Source: an uncultured bacterium
Lineage (GTDB): Bacteria > Bacillota > Clostridia > Oscillospirales > Ruminococcaceae
Assembly: GCA_905215965.1 (NCBI GenBank)
Contig: CAJMSD010000001.1
Location: 418,788-482,787 of the forward strand
Reading direction: 5' to 3'
DNA: 64,000 bases
The notes under the pieces are model-generated. The model saw only the letters and a program-made list of their open reading frames with translations, ran no database searches and was not told the origin of the DNA. The translations under genes were made by a program, and so were the position numbers. Below, piece by piece: positions 8,670 through 17,326 of this stretch (its first letter is position 1; each line of letters begins with the position of its first letter).

Positions 8670-11063
8670 ATGAACTTATCAATGAAATGGCTTAACGATT
8701 ACGTTAAAGCCGATATGCCGATAAAAGATTACTGCCATGCTCTTACCATGAGCGGCTCTAAGGTAGAGGGATACGAGATAGAGGGAAAAGAAATTTCCAA
8801 CGTTGTTGTAGGTAAGATACTCTCGGTCGTTCCCCACGAAAATTCCGATCACCTTGTCGTTTGTCAGGTAGAGGTCGGCGGTGACGCTCCTATCCAGATC
8901 GTTACGGGAGCTTCAAATGTAAATGCCGGGGATATCGTTCCGGTTGCAATGAACGGCTCAACTCTTCCGGGAGGAATAAAGATCAAAAAGGGCAAGCTCC
9001 GCGGAGTTGAATCAAACGGAATGCTCTGCTCCCTGGGCGAGCTTGGACTTGAAAACAGAGATTTTCCTTATGCAATAGAGGACGGTATTTTTATCATGCA
9101 GGAGGACTGTGAGATCGGTCAGGATATAAGATCGGCAATCGGTCTTGACGATACTTCTGTAGAATTTGAGATAACCTCGAACCGTCCCGACTGCCTGAGC
9201 GTTATCGGTCTTGCAAGAGAGACTGCCGCAACTTATAACCTTCCGCTGAACGTTAAAGCTCCGGAATTCAAGGGCATTGACGGCGATGTAAACGATTTCC
9301 TCAAGGTGGATATAATCAACACGGAAAAGTGCCAGCGTTACTGCGCAGGTATCGTAAAGAACGTTAAAATTGAACCGTCTCCGAGATGGATGAGAGAGAG
9401 ACTTCGCGCAAGCGGCGTTCGTCCTATCAATAATTTTGTCGATATCACAAACTACGTAATGCTTGAATACGGTCAGCCTATGCACGCTTTCGATCTCCGT
9501 TATGTCGAGGGAGCGCACATAAACGTAAGAAATGCCGTAAACGGTGAAAAGATCACTACTCTTGACGGCGTTGAGCGTACTCTTTCCGACGATATGCTCG
9601 TTATCGCCGATGAAAAGAAGCCTGTTGCCGTTGCCGGCGTTATGGGCGGAGAATACAGCGGAATCATGGAAGATACGACCACTGTTGTGTTTGAATCGGC
9701 ATACTTTGAGCCTACTCAGGTTCGCCGTACTTCCAAAAACCTCAAGCTGAAAACCGACGCTTCCGCGCGATATGAAAAGGGCGTTGACCGTCTTATCAGC
9801 ATGACCTGCCTGAAAAGAGCTTTCCAGCTTGTTGAGGAGCTTGGCGCAGGAGAGGTAGTCCGTACCGTTATCGATAAGAATTATACCGACGCTGCTCCGG
9901 CAGAGGTAGAGTTTGATTCTCAGTGGATAAACGGCTTCCTCGGCACCGATATAGCCGAATCGGATATGATCGATTATCTTGACCGTCTCGGCTTTAGAAT
10001 CGAAAACGGCAAGGTCGTTGCTCCGTCTTATAGAATAGATATCGAATGCAAGGCCGATATTGCGGAAGAGATCGCGCGTATCTACGGCTACAACAATATT
10101 CCGTCCACGGAGTTCAGAGGAGTTGCCGAAGCCGAGCTTACTGCCGAGCAGAAATTTATCAGACAGCTTAAAAATGCCTCGGTCGCACTCGGCGGATATG
10201 AGATAGCGACATACTCGTTTATATCGCCTAAATATTTCGATAAGATCAATCTTCCTGCCGGCAGCAAGCTCAGAAAGACCGTTACTATTATCAATCCTCT
10301 CGGCGAGGATACAAGCGTTATGAGAACAACAACTATCCCGTCTATGCTCGAAACGCTTTCGTTCAACTACAATAATAAAAATGAAAAGGCTTGTCTTTTT
10401 GAAGTCGGCAAGGAATACCTGCCCGTAGACGGAAGAGAGCTTCCCGACGAGCCTGACCGCCTTGCCTTTGGTATGTACGGCGGAAACGTTGATTTTTACG
10501 ATATTAAGGGAGTAGTCGAGGCTCTCCTGTCCGAAATGGGTATAAATGAGGTTGAATATGTGCGTACCTGCAACAGCGAAGCTTTCGATGAAAAATCGGC
10601 GCTTCACCCGGGAAGAGGAGCAGTTATACTCAAAGACGGAACAGCAATCGGTATTATGGGCGAGGTTCACCCCTCGGTTCAGGAGAACTACGGAATCAAA
10701 ACAAAAACATATATTGCCAAGCTGAATGTTCCGGAGATGATGAAGGCTGCCGTTGCCGAGATATCCTACAAGCCGCTTCCGAAATTCCCTGCTTCAACAA
10801 GAGATCTCAGCGTTATATGCGACGATGCTCTGCCTGTTGCCGAGCTTGAAAAGGCTATAAAGGGCGCAGTCGGAAAGATACTTGAAAAGGTAACGCTGTT
10901 CGACGTTTACAAGGGCGAACAGATAGAAAAGGGCAAGAAGAGCGTTTCTTACTCGATAACAATGCGTTCTCACGAGGGAACTCTCACCGACGAGCAGGCT
11001 GACGGAGCAGTTAAAAAGGCTCTTAAAGCGCTTGCCGACGTAGGAGCTGAACTGAGAGCATAA
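8670..11063 (+). CDS. pheT: Phenylalanyl-tRNA synthetase beta subunit
   Basis: 797 residues, full length. In order: N-terminal domain with an EMAP/tRNA-binding domain (about 40-150), B3/B4 editing region (about 215-390), B5 (about 400-475), the catalytic-like core, and a C-terminal anticodon-binding (FDX-ACB) domain from about 700 with PKFPASTRDLS. Forms the alpha2beta2 enzyme with PheS, 43 bases upstream. RBS GGAGGT is well placed. Both genes are under the Phe T-box. Confidence 0.97.
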   Translation: MNLSMKWLNDYVKADMPIKDYCHALTMSGSKVEGYEIEGKEISNVVVGKILSVVPHENSDHLVVCQVEVGGDAPIQIVTGASNVNAGDIVPVAMNGSTLPGGIKIKKGKLRGVESNGMLCSLGELGLENRDFPYAIEDGIFIMQEDCEIGQDIRSAIGLDDTSVEFEITSNRPDCLSVIGLARETAATYNLPLNVKAPEFKGIDGDVNDFLKVDIINTEKCQRYCAGIVKNVKIEPSPRWMRERLRASGVRPINNFVDITNYVMLEYGQPMHAFDLRYVEGAHINVRNAVNGEKITTLDGVERTLSDDMLVIADEKKPVAVAGVMGGEYSGIMEDTTTVVFESAYFEPTQVRRTSKNLKLKTDASARYEKGVDRLISMTCLKRAFQLVEELGAGEVVRTVIDKNYTDAAPAEVEFDSQWINGFLGTDIAESDMIDYLDRLGFRIENGKVVAPSYRIDIECKADIAEEIARIYGYNNIPSTEFRGVAEAELTAEQKFIRQLKNASVALGGYEIATYSFISPKYFDKINLPAGSKLRKTVTIINPLGEDTSVMRTTTIPSMLETLSFNYNNKNEKACLFEVGKEYLPVDGRELPDEPDRLAFGMYGGNVDFYDIKGVVEALLSEMGINEVEYVRTCNSEAFDEKSALHPGRGAVILKDGTAIGIMGEVHPSVQENYGIKTKTYIAKLNVPEMMKAAVAEISYKPLPKFPASTRDLSVICDDALPVAELEKAIKGAVGKILEKVTLFDVYKGEQIEKGKKSVSYSITMRSHEGTLTDEQADGAVKKALKALADVGAELRA

Positions 11064-11070
11064 AAAGTTA

Positions 11071-11097
11071 AGCGGCTTTTTCGGAAGCCGCTTTTTT
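11071..11097 (+). terminator. Terminator of the pheST operon
   Basis: Stem AGCGGCTT/AAGCCGCT (11071-11091) followed by six T. Confidence 0.85.
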
Positions 11098-11107
11098 ATA
11101 TTCGCGA

Positions 11108-11246
11108 TTTAATGTTTGTCGTTAATTAGTTATCGTTAATTGTATACAAAAACGTGTATAAATAGACTCGAATATTTGCTTATCATTACAAATTTAATGT
11201 TTATCGTTAAATTTTAGTTGACAATCGCTAATATGTGTGATATATT
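11108..11246 (+). promoter_or_regulatory. Promoter and repeated operator of the DUF2975/XRE pair
   Basis: TTGACA (11218-11223), 17 bases, TATATT (11241-11246). Upstream is an 18-bp direct repeat TTTAATGTTT(G/A)TCGTTAA at 11108-11125 and 11193-11210, with a shorter TATCGTTAA copy at 11131. The small XRE regulator encoded in the same operon is the natural candidate to bind these. Confidence 0.65.
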
Positions 11247-11290
11247 GATAATACAAAAGCAATAAACCAAAAATATCGGAGGTATCTGAC

Positions 11291-11983
11291 ATGAATAATC
11301 ATTCTATAGGCAACATCAACACTTTGGGAAAAGTAAGCAGAGTTCTGATAGGCATAGGTCAGGCGGTTCTAATTATCGGCTTCGTTTTTTCAATTATTTT
11401 TTCTGTTGCTTCGTTCTTTTTAGACGATGACGCTTTTCATTTAGATGTGCAGGGGAGCGTTGATCTTTATGTGAATGCCGAAGGCTTTCCTGTAAGACTT
11501 TCCGACGAGGACGTTGATATACTAAACGGTCAGGAAATTAAGATAGGAAAAGCAAATCTGAAGATCAACAATGCGCATTTCGAAGATGATGAAATCGCAG
11601 TTAATGCAGAAATGGGCATGAAGGAGATGGACGGAGGAGATATTGCTTTTCCGTTGGCAATGGGATTCCTCTATGCGGCTTTGAATATCGCGCTTATCTT
11701 TTTGATAACCGTTTTTGGCTCGCGCCTTGCAAAAGCTTTTTCAAAATGCGAATCTCCCTTTGAAGAAAACGTTATCCAAAAAATGAAACAGCTGGGATTT
11801 TCAATGATCCCGTGGGCTGCGGTTTCGTGCATCGGCTTCTCTTTTGACAGCGATTCATTTAAACTGAGCGTTGGTTCTGATCTGAATGTCACGGCGATCT
11901 TTCTGGTGATAATCGTGCTGCTTTTTGTGTACATTTTTGATTACGGCGCACAGCTTCAGCACGAATCCGACGAGACACTGTGA
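11291..11983 (+). CDS. DUF2975 family membrane protein
   Basis: 230 residues with four hydrophobic segments (about 20-42, 115-138, 170-185, 198-222). The second and third flank a charged loop, the pattern of DUF2975 proteins such as Bacillus YoaS. The neighbour 10 bases downstream is a YozG-type XRE regulator, the usual partner. RBS GGAGGT is 7 bases upstream. The physiological role of the pair is not established; the residue range 45-110 is likely extracytoplasmic. Confidence 0.8.
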   Translation: MNNHSIGNINTLGKVSRVLIGIGQAVLIIGFVFSIIFSVASFFLDDDAFHLDVQGSVDLYVNAEGFPVRLSDEDVDILNGQEIKIGKANLKINNAHFEDDEIAVNAEMGMKEMDGGDIAFPLAMGFLYAALNIALIFLITVFGSRLAKAFSKCESPFEENVIQKMKQLGFSMIPWAAVSCIGFSFDSDSFKLSVGSDLNVTAIFLVIIVLLFVYIFDYGAQLQHESDETL

Positions 11984-11993
11984 GGGTAGAGAT

Positions 11994-12209
11994 ATGTCAA
12001 TAATATTAAGGCTTGACCGCGTAATGGCAGACAGGAAAATGAGTCTGAATGAATTAAGCGCAAAGGTCGGCGTAAGCAATGTGAATCTCTCAAAGCTTAA
12101 AACAGGGAAGGTGAGCGCGGTAAGGTTTTCGACGCTTAACGCGATCTGTAAGGCTTTGGATTGTCAGCCGGGAGATGTTCTTGAATTTATCGACGACGGT
12201 CAACAGTGA
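11994..12209 (+). CDS. Small XRE-family regulator (YozG-like)
   Basis: 71 residues from the ATG at 11994; a longer reading from 11925 lies inside the previous gene and is rejected. Almost the whole protein is one Cro/C1-type helix-turn-helix (LNELSAKVGVSNVNLSKLK), ending with CQPGDVLEFI as in the YozG family. Very likely an autorepressor of the DUF2975 operon acting on the TTTAATGTTTRTCGTTAA repeats upstream. Confidence 0.85.
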   Translation: MSIILRLDRVMADRKMSLNELSAKVGVSNVNLSKLKTGKVSAVRFSTLNAICKALDCQPGDVLEFIDDGQQ

Positions 12210-12240
12210 TGAATACGGGCCAAGGTTTCCAATAAAAAAG

Positions 12241-12264
12241 AAAAGGGAGCATTTGCTCCCTTTT
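12241..12264. terminator. Bidirectional terminator between XRE gene and tyrS
   Basis: Perfect 10-bp stem AAAAGGGAGC/GCTCCCTTTT with a 4-base loop; A and T runs on both sides suit both convergent genes. Confidence 0.85.
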
Positions 12265-12274
12265 GTTGTTGTTA

Positions 12275-13492
12275 TTATTTAACGATTGCTTTATGGAAAA
12301 TCTTTTTTCCTTTGCGGATTATCGTTTCTCCGTCAAGAGTTATCATTGCTTTCGGGTCAGAAATTTTTGTATCGTTGACCGAAATTCCTCCCTGCTGAAC
12401 GAGACGGCGTCCCTCCGAGATCGACGGAGCAAGTCCGGTTTTCACAAGCAGAGTGAGTATTCCGACAGCGCTGTCCTGAAGCTCGTCGGCAGATATTTCC
12501 GTGGTGGGCATATTTTCCGCAGAACCTGCTCCGCCGAATACAGCCTTAGCCGCATCGCGCGCCTTATTTGCTTCATCTTCGCCGTGAACAAGCTTTGTAA
12601 GCTCGTAAGCCAGAAGCTCCTTAGCCTTGTTGAACTCAGCGCCCTCCATGTTTTTCTCCATTTCCTCGATCTCCTCGATAGGAACAAAGGTGAGCATTTT
12701 CAGGCATTTGATAACGTCGGAATCGGAAACGTTTCTCCAGTACTGGAAGAACTCGTAGGGAGAAGTCTTTTCGGGATCGAGCCATACTGCGCCCTTTTCG
12801 GTCTTACCCATTTTCTTGCCCTCGCTGTTCAGCAGGAGAGTTATCGTCATTGCATGAGCGTCCTTGCCGAGCTTTTTGCGGATAAGCTCCGTACCGCCGA
12901 GCATATTTGCCCATTGATCGTCTCCGCCAAACTGCATATTACAGCCGTATTTTTGATAGAGCATATAGAAATCGTAGCTCTGCATTATCATATAGTTGAA
13001 TTCAAGGAAGGTGAGACCGCGTTCCATACGCTGCTTGTAGCATTCGAAGGTAAGCATTTTGTTTACCGAGAAGCAAGCTCCGACCTCACGCAGAACGTCC
13101 ACGTAATTAAGGTCAAGAAGCCAGTCCGCGTTGTTTACAACAATAGCTTTATCGTCGGAAAAGTCGATAAAACGGCTCATCTGCTTTTTAAAGCATTCTA
13201 CGTTGTGCTGTATCGTTTCGGGAGTAAGCATTTTTCTCATGTCCGATTTCCCTGACGGATCGCCTATCATACCGGTGCCTCCGCCGAGCAGAGCGATAGG
13301 CTTGTTTCCTGCCATTTGCAGACGCTTCATAAGGCAGAGAGCCATGAAATGTCCAACGTGAAGGCTGTCGGCAGTCGGGTCAAAGCCGATGTAAAAGGTT
13401 GCTTTTCCCGTGTTGATAAGTTCCTTGATCTCTTCCTCGTTTGTAAGCTGAGCAAGAAGACCTCTTCTTTGAAGTTCCTCAAATAAAGTCAT
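12275..13492 (-). CDS. tyrS: Tyrosyl-tRNA synthetase
   Basis: 405 residues, the length of the bacterial TyrS type with a C-terminal S4 RNA-binding domain (about 340-400). The HIGH signature appears as HVGH near residue 46 and the KMSKS loop as KMGKT near 230. Start ATG has GGAGA upstream. It charges tRNA-Tyr in the cytoplasm. Transcription appears to come from the T-box leader at 14.4-14.7 kb, through the radical SAM gene 47 bases upstream. Confidence 0.95.
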   Translation of the reverse strand: MTLFEELQRRGLLAQLTNEEEIKELINTGKATFYIGFDPTADSLHVGHFMALCLMKRLQMAGNKPIALLGGGTGMIGDPSGKSDMRKMLTPETIQHNVECFKKQMSRFIDFSDDKAIVVNNADWLLDLNYVDVLREVGACFSVNKMLTFECYKQRMERGLTFLEFNYMIMQSYDFYMLYQKYGCNMQFGGDDQWANMLGGTELIRKKLGKDAHAMTITLLLNSEGKKMGKTEKGAVWLDPEKTSPYEFFQYWRNVSDSDVIKCLKMLTFVPIEEIEEMEKNMEGAEFNKAKELLAYELTKLVHGEDEANKARDAAKAVFGGAGSAENMPTTEISADELQDSAVGILTLLVKTGLAPSISEGRRLVQQGGISVNDTKISDPKAMITLDGETIIRKGKKIFHKAIVK

Positions 13493-13539
13493 AAAAATTC
13501 TCCTTATTGATTTATTAATGCATTACTGCATAAAGCATT

Positions 13540-14421
13540 CTAAAAAAATGACAGCTGTCTGTTGCCGTAACCGCGCTTATAGGCGGAGATGATGCTTTTC
13601 ATGCTGTAGAGTATACCGAAACGCTCGCATTCGGAAACAAAAACGTTCCATAATCTTTTGGCATTCGGTGAAACGCATTCATAGCGGTCGCCGTAATACT
13701 GCTTATATTTTGCTGATATTCCGGGAAACAGCTTATCAAGCCTGCTGAAATAGTGTTCTCTCTGGTTTGCTCTGAGCGTCATGCCGAAAAACGGATAAAT
13801 GCAGCGTACTCCGCATTGACGAGCGGTTCTGACGATTTTGACGATGTTATCCTCACTGTCCTCGATAAACGGAAGAATCGGCATAAGAGTAATTCCCGTG
13901 AAAAGTCCGCTTTCCGACATTTTCGCAAGAGCTTCAAATCTTTCGGAGGATACGGAGACGTTCGGTTCTATAAGTCTGCAAAGATCATCGTCTGCGGTAG
14001 TTATCGTCAATTTGCAAAGTACCGGAGAATGTTCGGATATCTGCCTATAGAGATCTATATCCCGCGTAATAAGCGCAGATTTGGTTATTACCGTAGTTCC
14101 GAAATTATAGGCGTCGATCAGCATTAAGGCTTTTTCGGTAAGCCGTTCATCTTTTTCAAACGGATTATACGGATCGCTCATTGCTCCTGTACCTATAACG
14201 CCGGTCTTGACCTTTCTCCGCAGTTCGTCACGGAGTATTTCTATACAATTTTCTTTTGCCCGCACCGTATCAAAATTATCGATACGGTAGCATTCGCTTC
14301 TGCTGTCACAATAAATACAGCCATGACAGCAGCCGCGGTATAGATTCATGTTATAATCGTTCCCGAACCATTCGGACGTTTTATTTTTTTGTAAAATTGT
14401 TTTAGCAGGTATTTTTTCCAT
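13540..14421 (-). CDS. Radical SAM protein, SPL/Rv2578c-like family
   Basis: 293 residues from the ATG at 14421, with CGGAG 9 bases upstream; an earlier in-frame ATG would run into the T-box terminator. The iron-sulfur motif CCHGCIYC is near residue 35. The sequence GTGAMSDPYNPFE and overall layout match the SPL-family radical SAM proteins related to spore photoproduct lyase, whose usual members have no proven substrate. Lying between a Tyr T-box and tyrS, it should be co-induced when charged tRNA-Tyr is low. Confidence 0.85.
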   Translation of the reverse strand: MEKIPAKTILQKNKTSEWFGNDYNMNLYRGCCHGCIYCDSRSECYRIDNFDTVRAKENCIEILRDELRRKVKTGVIGTGAMSDPYNPFEKDERLTEKALMLIDAYNFGTTVITKSALITRDIDLYRQISEHSPVLCKLTITTADDDLCRLIEPNVSVSSERFEALAKMSESGLFTGITLMPILPFIEDSEDNIVKIVRTARQCGVRCIYPFFGMTLRANQREHYFSRLDKLFPGISAKYKQYYGDRYECVSPNAKRLWNVFVSECERFGILYSMKSIISAYKRGYGNRQLSFF

Positions 14422-14432
14422 GCAACGTATCT

Positions 14433-14690
14433 CCGAAACGCAAAAAACCCCAGACAGCCAAAGGCCGTCTGAGGACGAAATAACTCGTGGTACCACCTCA
14501 GTTTATCGGACAATTTTATCCGACCTCTGAAGCTGTAACGGGCATACCCGTGCTTCCCTAATAGTCTTCAGGAAACAAACTCCCGGAGGTAATTCACATT
14601 CATTCCCGTTTTCCTTGCACCGTCCGGAAAATCTCTGCATTCGCAGAATGAAAGCTACTTGATCCGTTCAACGTTTTTTTTATCATAACA
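14433..14690 (-). promoter_or_regulatory. T-box riboswitch (Tyr) for the radical SAM-tyrS operon
   Basis: On the minus strand: an AGAGA stem I motif, a specifier segment GAAT-TAC-CTCC with TAC (Tyr) at 14589-14591, the near-canonical T-box GAGGTGGTACCACG at 14486-14499, and a terminator stem (14448-14474) followed by six T. The Tyr specifier agrees with tyrS as second gene of the operon. Its promoter TTGACA/TATGAT (17 spacing) is at 14682-14710. Confidence 0.9.
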
Positions 14691-14751
14691 TATTCCGTCC
14701 GCATTGTCAAGAGGGTAGTGATTGTTAATATAAAAAATAATATAAAACCTA

Positions 14752-14780
14752 TTGACAATCGCAAATTTATCGTGTATAAT
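14752..14780 (+). promoter_or_regulatory. Promoter of tRNA-Thr
   Basis: TTGACA (14752-14757), 17 bases, TATAAT (14775-14780), 15 bases before the tRNA. Divergent from the Tyr T-box promoter. Confidence 0.85.
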
Positions 14781-14794
14781 TATACACGTTAAAT

Positions 14795-14870
14795 GCTGAT
14801 GTGGCACAGTTGGTAGCGCAACGCCTTGGTAAGGCGTAGGTCGTCGGTTCAAGTCCGATCATCAGCTCCA
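14795..14870 (+). tRNA. tRNA-Thr (GGT), CCA encoded
   Basis: 73 nt plus encoded CCA. Acceptor GCTGATG pairs with CATCAGC, the anticodon loop reads CTTGGTA with anticodon GGT, and the T-arm has GGTTCAAGTCC. Its 3' 45 bases are duplicated at 21955-21999, so this gene is the integration site of the element that follows. Confidence 0.96.
14826..14870 (+). repeat. attL core (45 bp)
   Basis: Identical to 21955-21999; begins in the tRNA-Thr anticodon loop and ends with CCA. Confidence 0.95.
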
Positions 14871-14941
14871 AAACAAATACCGATAGATAGGCGTTTTCCT
14901 GTTATGGGAGGACGCTTATTTATTTTGTCAGGATACAGTTT

Positions 14942-14963
14942 GTGCGCTATTTGTGCGCCATTG
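14942..14963 (+). repeat. Arm-type integrase site candidate, left
   Basis: Two tandem TGTGCGC motifs (GTGCGCTATTTGTGCGCC). The same arrangement occurs at 21821-21838 near attR, as expected for integrase arm sites. Confidence 0.5.
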
Positions 14964-14977
14964 ATATAAAAAACTAC

Positions 14978-15007
14978 GGACTTTCCGCTGTGGGAAGTCC
15001 TTTTTTT
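14978..15007. terminator. Terminator at the end of the integrase gene
   Basis: Stem GGACTTTCC/GGGAAGTCC with seven T on the plus strand and an A-rich counterpart, so it can stop both strands. Confidence 0.75.
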
Positions 15008-15008
15008 G

Positions 15009-16268
15009 TTACCCTGTAAGCTCCTCGGGAAGCCTTACAGCCTGCTCCGCCTTACTGCTCTTTTGAGTGATGAGCATATCCTGAAGAACGTTCGCAGCAG
15101 CTTCATCAGCTTCAGCTATGCAGTGCAGATACTTGTTTGTAGTCGAGATGTCACCGTGTCCGAGACGCTCCTGCACCTGTTTGATGTTCACTCCACCATA
15201 CAGCAGCAGTGTAGCAGAAGTGTGCCGCAGGGAATGGAATTTGCGGTGCTTCATACCGTTTTTCTGGAGGAACTTGCTGAACTGCTTTGTCGGCGTCTGA
15301 GGATTCATAATCTCGCCGCTCCACTGCGTAAAGATCCATTCGTCACCAATCCAAGCGGTGCCAAGCTCTGCCGCCTGACGTTCCTTCTCGGCTCTGAGGA
15401 GCAGGACGAGATCAATACAATGTTGATTGACCGTTATTGTTCGCACCTCGTAATCTTTCGGCGGTTTGGTCTTTATCGGCTCTCCGGGGAGCTTGTATGC
15501 AGATCGTTCGACAGTGAGCTTATTCCTCTCGTAGTCAAAGTCGGAGAATTTCAGTCCCACAAGCTCGCCGCAGCGGCAGCCGGTCATGATCGCAAGCTGT
15601 ACAAGCACCTGAAACTGCAAATCCTCCTGCTCCAGACATTCAAGCATCTGAGCTGCTTCCTGCTTGCTGAATATCTCTATCTTAGGAGCTACGACCTTTT
15701 GCAGAGTGAGCTTTTCGGCGTTTGCCGGATTTGACGTGATAATATCGAGTTTTACCGCCTGTTTGAGTATGGATTGAAGGACTACGAGTTTTCGGCGGAT
15801 AGTTGCCTGTGAGAGCTTTGGATTGTTCTCATCAACGGTCCCGTCCTTTTTCTGGCGGACATCTCCCTGCAAATACTGGATAAACTGCTGAACGTGTGCA
15901 GGTCTGAGCTCAGAGAGCTTGATGTGTCCGAGGAGAGGGATTATCAGCTTGTCGATAGTTCGGCTGTATTCGTGCCATATACGAGGAGCGAGGACATCTT
16001 TCTTTATTTCAAGGTACATCGGACAGAAGTCAGCGAGTTTGATGTTCCTGTTCGCTCCGATCTGACCGCTGCGGCACTGCTCCTCGAACAAAAGAGCCTG
16101 CCGCTGAACTTCCTTTTCTATCTGCTTTGAAGTCATGCCCGGAGCAGGCTTATAGCTCATCGTGTACGGTTTCAAGCGCTTTCCCTTGCTGTCGTAGCCG
16201 TGGTATACCCTGATTGTATAGGAAGTGATCTCGCCGTTTTTATTGATCCTCGGGGTTATGTTTGCCAT
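15009..16268 (-). CDS. Phage-type tyrosine integrase
   Basis: 419 residues. N-terminal arm-binding region, SAM-like core-binding domain (about 65-165), catalytic domain from about 200. The active-site Arg is in TGCRCGELVGLKFSD, the His/Arg in HSLRHTSATLL, and the Tyr in GHGDISTTNKYLH. GAGGAGG precedes the ATG, which lies within the end of the XRE gene (29-base overlap). It reads toward attL 140 bases away, the usual placement for an integrase acting on the tRNA-Thr site. Confidence 0.95.
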   Translation of the reverse strand: MANITPRINKNGEITSYTIRVYHGYDSKGKRLKPYTMSYKPAPGMTSKQIEKEVQRQALLFEEQCRSGQIGANRNIKLADFCPMYLEIKKDVLAPRIWHEYSRTIDKLIIPLLGHIKLSELRPAHVQQFIQYLQGDVRQKKDGTVDENNPKLSQATIRRKLVVLQSILKQAVKLDIITSNPANAEKLTLQKVVAPKIEIFSKQEAAQMLECLEQEDLQFQVLVQLAIMTGCRCGELVGLKFSDFDYERNKLTVERSAYKLPGEPIKTKPPKDYEVRTITVNQHCIDLVLLLRAEKERQAAELGTAWIGDEWIFTQWSGEIMNPQTPTKQFSKFLQKNGMKHRKFHSLRHTSATLLLYGGVNIKQVQERLGHGDISTTNKYLHCIAEADEAAANVLQDMLITQKSSKAEQAVRLPEELTG

Positions 16269-16938
16269 TGTTCTCGGCCTCCTCGCTTATATAGTCTTCA
16301 TAATGTTCTATCATATCATTTGCAATAAGCTCTAAGTGCTTAAAAAGTCCCCATTTTTTAAATTCAAACCATTCTTTTTCATTTTCTATATCTTGCTCGT
16401 AATCGTAAACAGCATTATCTTCTTCTTTTGAATAATCTGGATTTAATCGTTCTTCCTCACTTATATGGTATTCTTTTCTTTGATTTATGGATAAAATAGA
16501 TTCTTCTGACAGTTTTTTTTGGTTTAATGTACAAGATAAGCTATAACAGAATAACCAGAACTCTATGTCTGATATAAGATAATCAGCCATTTTTAACTGG
16601 GAACATAGAAGTTTTTTCTTTTTTGTGTTAGATGTATCATTTTTAAATACTTGAAATTTTTTTATTGCATATTCACTCAGCCCTGTCACTTCACAAGCTG
16701 CCTGCACTCGATTATCAAGGCTCTTGACATCAGACAGTCCAAGAAGGTAATCAGCTGATACCTCATAATGTTTTGCTATGTTATAGATCAGCTCAATGTT
16801 AGGGGTACGCTCATTAGTCTCATATCGGCTCAGGCTCTGCCTTGTGATACCGACAGCCTTAGCAAGCTGATCCTGAGTCTCTCCACGCTCCTCACGGAGA
16901 TTTAGCAGACGCTCTCCGAAAACCTTTCTTATATCCAT
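16240..16938 (-). CDS. XRE-family repressor of the element
   Basis: 232 residues. The first 65 hold a Cro/C1 helix-turn-helix (TQDQLAKAVGITRQSLSRYE). The rest is an acidic, AT-rich domain with no protease (LexA-type) motif that I can see, so the mode of induction is unknown. Upstream, AGGAGG gives a clear start. It shares a divergent promoter region with the rightward small-gene operon and is probably the switch of the element. Confidence 0.85.
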   Translation of the reverse strand: MDIRKVFGERLLNLREERGETQDQLAKAVGITRQSLSRYETNERTPNIELIYNIAKHYEVSADYLLGLSDVKSLDNRVQAACEVTGLSEYAIKKFQVFKNDTSNTKKKKLLCSQLKMADYLISDIEFWLFCYSLSCTLNQKKLSEESILSINQRKEYHISEEERLNPDYSKEEDNAVYDYEQDIENEKEWFEFKKWGLFKHLELIANDMIEHYEDYISEEAENNGKHNPEDQ

Positions 16939-17014
16939 ATATAGACCTCCTATTGTTGATGTATAATCGTCATGTACATTTTTGGTGCATTTTGCATTTT
17001 AATAGTTCCAGATA

Positions 17015-17043
17015 TTGACTTTTGACAAAAGGTGCGGTATAAT
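17015..17043 (+). promoter_or_regulatory. Rightward promoter of the element
   Basis: TTGACT (17015-17020), 17 bases, TATAAT (17038-17043), in the space between the repressor and the rightward genes. Confidence 0.75.
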
Positions 17044-17131
17044 ATAAGTACGCTCCAATCATCACCACAATCACATATTAACACACTTGATGATGATTGT
17101 CAAGAGCAATTTCAAAGAAGGAGGAAAATCT

Positions 17132-17323
17132 ATGTACAACAAGGACATTCGCAGCTATGCAAAGGAACACGGTGTATTTCTCTGGCAGGTCGCAAAGGTT
17201 ATGGGTATCTCTGATCCGACTATGACCAGAAAGCTCAGAACGCCCCTCACGGAGCAGGACAGAGCTGAGTTTATCCGTATCATCGACGAGCTTTCGGCTC
17301 AGAACAACACAAAGGAGGAATAA
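17132..17323 (+). CDS. Small helix-turn-helix protein
   Basis: 63 residues from the ATG at 17132 with GGAGG 7 bases upstream. The centre reads FLWQVAKVMGISDPTMTRKL, a short helix-turn-helix of the kind found in small phage proteins next to the repressor. Probably a DNA-binding regulator of the early genes. First gene after the rightward promoter; next gene starts 3 bases later. Confidence 0.75.
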   Translation: MYNKDIRSYAKEHGVFLWQVAKVMGISDPTMTRKLRTPLTEQDRAEFIRIIDELSAQNNTKEE

Positions 17324-17326
17324 TAT

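Noticed and set aside
9012..10670. 552-codon open frame on the minus strand
   Set aside because: It is the antisense of pheT, which has full-length family similarity; no RBS and no family on the minus strand.
12263..13255. 330-codon open frame on the plus strand
   Set aside because: Antisense to tyrS; the composition follows tyrS codon positions.
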